From the NCBI GenBank assembly GCA_023259055.1, contig JAHFQZ010000004.1, forward strand, positions 62,001 to 126,000: 64,000 nucleotides of DNA. Reading direction: 5' to 3'. The position numbers and the translations under genes are program-made. Below the pieces are notes generated by a model that saw only the letters and a list, made by a program, of their open reading frames with translations, was not told the DNA's origin and ran no database searches. Every line of letters starts with the position of its first letter. Position 1 is the first letter of the stretch. Below, one piece after another: positions 61,248 through 64,000 of the stretch. The stretch comes from Nitrosomonadales bacterium. GTDB taxonomy: Bacteria > Pseudomonadota > Gammaproteobacteria > Burkholderiales > Gallionellaceae.

Positions 61248-62201
61248 ATGAGCCTGTTTGCCCTGATCGCCGCATTGTTGCTGGAGCAGCTTCACCCGCT
61301 CTCCTCGCGTAAATACCTGTATGGTTGGCTGTCCAACTACGTCGATTTTTTTCAGCTTCATTTCAATGCCGGTGCATACAAGCACGGCAAGATCGCCTGG
61401 ACATTGGCGGTGTTGCCGCTGTTGGCCGGTGTGTTGGTGCTGTTCTGGATACTGAACAGCGTGCACCCTGTGTTTGCCTGGGCGTTCGACGTGCTGGTGC
61501 TGTATCTCACGATGGGCTTTCGCCAGTTCAGCCATTATTTCACCGATATCCATCAGGCGCTGCGTGAGGGAAAACTGGATGAGGCGCGCGCGTTGCTGAC
61601 CAAGTGGCGCGGCATCCCTTCGCATGAACTGAGTGCCGAAGAAGTAGCGCGCATTACCATCGAAGAGGCGCTGATCGCATCGCATCGCAACGTGTTCGGC
61701 GTAATCGTATGGTTCGTGCTGTTCAGCGCAATCGGCTTGGGCGGCGCGGCGGGCGCGTTGCTGTATCGCCTTGGACAATTCCTGCGCAAGCGCTGGACTG
61801 ATGAAGAGACAAGCGAACCGGATGAGTTGTTTGGTGGCGCGTTTGGCGGCTTTGCGCGCAAAGCGTTTTATGTGCTGGAATGGCTGCCGATCCGCCTGAC
61901 CGCGTTGACTTTCGCCATCGTCGGCAATTTTGAGGACACGGCTTATTGCTGGCGCACCCAGGCCGCAAGCTGGCCTGATCCCGAAGCGGGAATATTGCTA
62001 GCCAGCGGTGCGGGTGCGTTGGGCGTGCGCCTCGGCATGACGATACCGCAAGGCGGTTTGCCGTTCGACAGGCCGGAACTGGGTGTCGGCGACGATGCCG
62101 ATGCCGACTTCATGCAAAGCGCCGTCGGGCTGGTGTGGCGCTCGGTGGTGTTCTGGCTGATCCTGTTACTGCTGATGACGCTGGCGAGTTTGCTGGGCTG
62201 A
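61248..62201 (+). CDS. CobD/CbiB-family membrane protein (AmpE-like paralogue)
   Basis: A 317-residue polytopic protein related to CbiB and AmpE: LIAALLLEQLHPL, VFAWAFDVLVLYLTMGFRQFSHYF, EEVARITIEEALIASHRNVFGVIVWF and GGAAGALLYRLGQFL align with CbiB positions but much of the substrate core differs. Betaproteobacteria often carry such a copy outside the cobalamin genes. It is therefore more likely an AmpE-type protein than a second adenosylcobinamide-phosphate synthase. Confidence 0.82.
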   Translation: MSLFALIAALLLEQLHPLSSRKYLYGWLSNYVDFFQLHFNAGAYKHGKIAWTLAVLPLLAGVLVLFWILNSVHPVFAWAFDVLVLYLTMGFRQFSHYFTDIHQALREGKLDEARALLTKWRGIPSHELSAEEVARITIEEALIASHRNVFGVIVWFVLFSAIGLGGAAGALLYRLGQFLRKRWTDEETSEPDELFGGAFGGFARKAFYVLEWLPIRLTALTFAIVGNFEDTAYCWRTQAASWPDPEAGILLASGAGALGVRLGMTIPQGGLPFDRPELGVGDDADADFMQSAVGLVWRSVVFWLILLLLMTLASLLG

Positions 62202-62220
62202 CCTATAGGCAGGCTGGTAC

Positions 62221-62736
62221 ATGAAAGCAATTTTTCTGGTTTTTTTCTGGGCATCGGCAATATCTGCGACTGCGTTTGCGGGCACCCCCGGAGAGGTCGA
62301 AATTGGCGGCTATCTTCGCGACGCGACGTTGCATGGGTTTTCCGGCAATACAAAAAAATTCTCTGACTACCGTGGGAAGCCCCTGATCATCAATGTCTGG
62401 GCCAGTTGGTGCGGTCCCTGCCGGTCAGAAATGGGTTCGCTGGACCGGCTTGCCCGACGGTATAACGGGAAGCAGTTCAATGTTATCGGCATCTCAACCG
62501 ACGACGACGGCAACGATGCTAAGGCATTTATCAGGCAGTCGAAAATCTCGTTTGTTAACTTCCTCGATAGCCATGTGTTACTGGAAAACATGCTGGGCGC
62601 CGACACGATTCCATTGACCGTTCTGGTAGATGCCAATGGCCGCGTGCTCGAGAAAGTTCGCGGGGCCTACGAGTGGGATAGCCCGGAAACCATAGGCGCG
62701 ATAGAAAAAACGTTTCAGATAAAGCTGCAACGTTGA
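62221..62736 (+). CDS. TlpA/ResA-like exported thioredoxin
   Basis: A 171-residue protein with signal peptide (ISATAFAG cleavage region), a redox site WCGPC in NVWASWCGPCRSEMG, and the cis-Pro region DTIPLTVLVD. The fold and AhpC/TSA-like opening (LHGFSGNTKKFSDYRGKPLIINVW) fit periplasmic disulfide reductases that serve cytochrome c maturation. It follows the CbiB-like gene by 19 nt. Confidence 0.9.
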   Translation: MKAIFLVFFWASAISATAFAGTPGEVEIGGYLRDATLHGFSGNTKKFSDYRGKPLIINVWASWCGPCRSEMGSLDRLARRYNGKQFNVIGISTDDDGNDAKAFIRQSKISFVNFLDSHVLLENMLGADTIPLTVLVDANGRVLEKVRGAYEWDSPETIGAIEKTFQIKLQR

Positions 62737-62768
62737 TTTGGGCAAAACCGGCAACTGGACCTCACGGT

Positions 62769-63962
62769 CTACGGTGCCGGTGGAATGATTGAGTACACCG
62801 CGTTTCGCAGCGCTAGGTCCCGCGGGTCTCCTGTGAGGGCTGTACCCATCCGGTTGGTGATGTATGCGTAGCCGATGCCGGCCTTCGGATCGGCGAAGCC
62901 AAGCGAACCGCCTGATCCGGGGAATCCGAACGAGCCCTCGTTTCCGAACGACCACACCGGGCAGTGCTTCATGAAGCCCAGAGAAAACTGCACACCGTCG
63001 CCCATAAAACACTCGTCGTAGAAGCCATGCGCCGCAGGGATTGCCGGTGCCGTCAGCGCCTGCAGCGTTGCCGGGCGGAGCTGCAATTCCCGTCCGCCGG
63101 TCGCGAAAACGCTGTAGGCGTGAGCTATCGCGCGCGCCGTGCCGACGCCCCCGCCGGACGGCACTTCGAAGTTGCGGGCATAGATGTGCTGCTCATCGTG
63201 CGGCAACTGGGAACCGATGAGCGCGCGAGTGATGTTCGAGCGGCGACTGAGCGCAGCGAAAAAAAAGCGGAACCCGAACCCGCGAAGCATCGCGAGCAGG
63301 CTTGGCCTCGTAAGCGTTGCCAGTCTGGAGTTCCGGATCGATTCGGGCAAACGGATGTAGAACTCGAGTCCAAGGGGCGAGGCGATTTCATCCTGAAAGA
63401 ATTGCCCCAGGCTGCGATGATGCGGATCGATGCGGCGCAACAGCTCGCTCTCGTAGTAGCCCAGGGTAATTGCATGATAGGCCTGCCGCGTGCCCGGCTC
63501 CCAGGCTGGCTTCTGGCGTGCAAGGACGGTGGCCAGATGATCAAGGTCGGCCACGAGGCTGCGGTCCCCCTGCTCATCGAAGGTGAACAAGCCCGCCTGA
63601 TGCGCCAGCAGTTGGCGGACGGTGATGGTTTCTTTTCCGTTCTGGGCAAACTCCGTCCAGTATGTGCAGACGCGCTCCTCGTAGTCGAGCAGGCCCCGGG
63701 AGTGGGCGAGTGCGAGAGTCATCGCAGCCAGTCCCTTGGTTGCCGAGTACACGATGACCATGGTGTCCTCTTGCCAAGGCTCACCGGTCGCCTTGTTCCG
63801 TACACCGCCCCACAGGTCGACGACCTTCTCGCCCCGGTGGTACACGCAACAGGCGCCGCCCAGCTCGTTGCGCCGGGAGAAATTTTCGGCGAATGCATCT
63901 CGCACGGCCTCGAAGCCCGAGCTGACATGCCCCTCAATACGGACGCGTTGTGATGCTTTCAT
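62769..63962 (-). CDS. Beta-lactamase-fold serine hydrolase (EstB-like esterase)
   Basis: A 397-residue class C-type hydrolase without a signal peptide. The nucleophile motif is YSATKG (SxxK, S73 and K76) and a tyrosine motif is present in QAYHAITLGYYESELLRR. The C-terminal region has GSFGFPGSGGSLGFADP, the analogue of the KTG motif. This pattern is that of EstB-type carboxylesterases that do not hydrolyse beta-lactams. A good AAGGAGGGAG precedes the ATG. It is convergent with the TlpA-like gene. Confidence 0.85.
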   Translation of the reverse strand: MKASQRVRIEGHVSSGFEAVRDAFAENFSRRNELGGACCVYHRGEKVVDLWGGVRNKATGEPWQEDTMVIVYSATKGLAAMTLALAHSRGLLDYEERVCTYWTEFAQNGKETITVRQLLAHQAGLFTFDEQGDRSLVADLDHLATVLARQKPAWEPGTRQAYHAITLGYYESELLRRIDPHHRSLGQFFQDEIASPLGLEFYIRLPESIRNSRLATLTRPSLLAMLRGFGFRFFFAALSRRSNITRALIGSQLPHDEQHIYARNFEVPSGGGVGTARAIAHAYSVFATGGRELQLRPATLQALTAPAIPAAHGFYDECFMGDGVQFSLGFMKHCPVWSFGNEGSFGFPGSGGSLGFADPKAGIGYAYITNRMGTALTGDPRDLALRNAVYSIIPPAP

Positions 63963-64000
63963 GTCTGGCTCCCTCCTTTCCGGTCAAGCTCGCGCAAGAG

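Overview
The window looks like chromosomal DNA of a betaproteobacterium, most likely from the Nitrosomonadales, in the Gallionella/Sideroxydans range. This placement is inferred from gene families and gene order: zapA-6S RNA, pilC-pilD-coaE-zapD-yacG, a Nudix/ThiE fusion, BtuM beside BtuB, and assimilatory APS reductase with ferredoxin-type sulfite reductase. No 16S gene, tRNA, phage, integrase, transposase or CRISPR array was seen.

Layout. 1-1725: the start of a secreted subtilisin-like protease (truncated by the window edge) and a small lipoprotein resembling its propeptide, minus strand. 1995-8192, plus strand: rpsT, the arginine genes argD-argF-argG, a macro-domain protein, ppnP, yajQ and a PAP2 phosphatase. 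8219-13300, minus strand: a five-gene export operon (adaptor, FtsX-like permease, ATPase, TetR regulator, TolC-like channel). 13622-16359: a beta-barrel protein, an unknown membrane protein, a DJ-1/YajL protein and a HAD phosphatase.

16445-26335, minus strand: a compact cobalamin uptake, salvage and late-synthesis operon headed by a cobalamin riboswitch (btuB-btuM-cobO-cbiB-cobD-cobQ-cobU-cobT-cobC-cobS). 26425-30672, plus strand: zapB-like/zapA, 6S RNA, an EVE-domain protein, a TSUP transporter and relA. 30773-33030: small secreted or accessory proteins (LPP20-like, formylglycine-generating-enzyme-like with SHOCT, HEPN-like). 33186-42343, minus strand: a GcvR-like ACT protein, the livKHMGF branched-chain amino-acid transporter, a class I cytochrome c, a hexose-6-phosphate mutarotase and ilvD. 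42553-48664, plus strand: lgt, a CorC/HlyC-type protein, pilC, pilD, coaE, zapD and yacG.

48652-52882 is rich in repeats: a Nudix/ThiE fusion, a GIY-YIG nuclease-like gene enclosed by 213-bp inverted repeats, a YceI-like lipoprotein and cysB. 52995-58943 is the sulfate assimilation operon (TSUP-cysI-cysH-cysD-cysN). 59101-63962 holds a DUF4337-type protein, DedA, a polysaccharide deacetylase, a second CbiB-family protein, a TlpA-like thioredoxin and a beta-lactamase-fold esterase.

The most unusual content is the repeats. Four intergenic loci share one architecture: three heptamers spaced at 9 nt (one step in one arm is 10), followed at a distance by the inverted triplet. The heptamer sequence differs between loci (CACGAAA twice, CACAGAG, CGCAGAT). 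Several protein genes have been altered by palindromic repeats: an in-frame insert in CobQ, the C-terminus of LivG, the linker of the Nudix/ThiE fusion, the stop codons of the YceI-like and GIY-YIG genes, and the ribosome binding site of lgt, which lies in the terminal repeat of a 141-bp MITE-like element.
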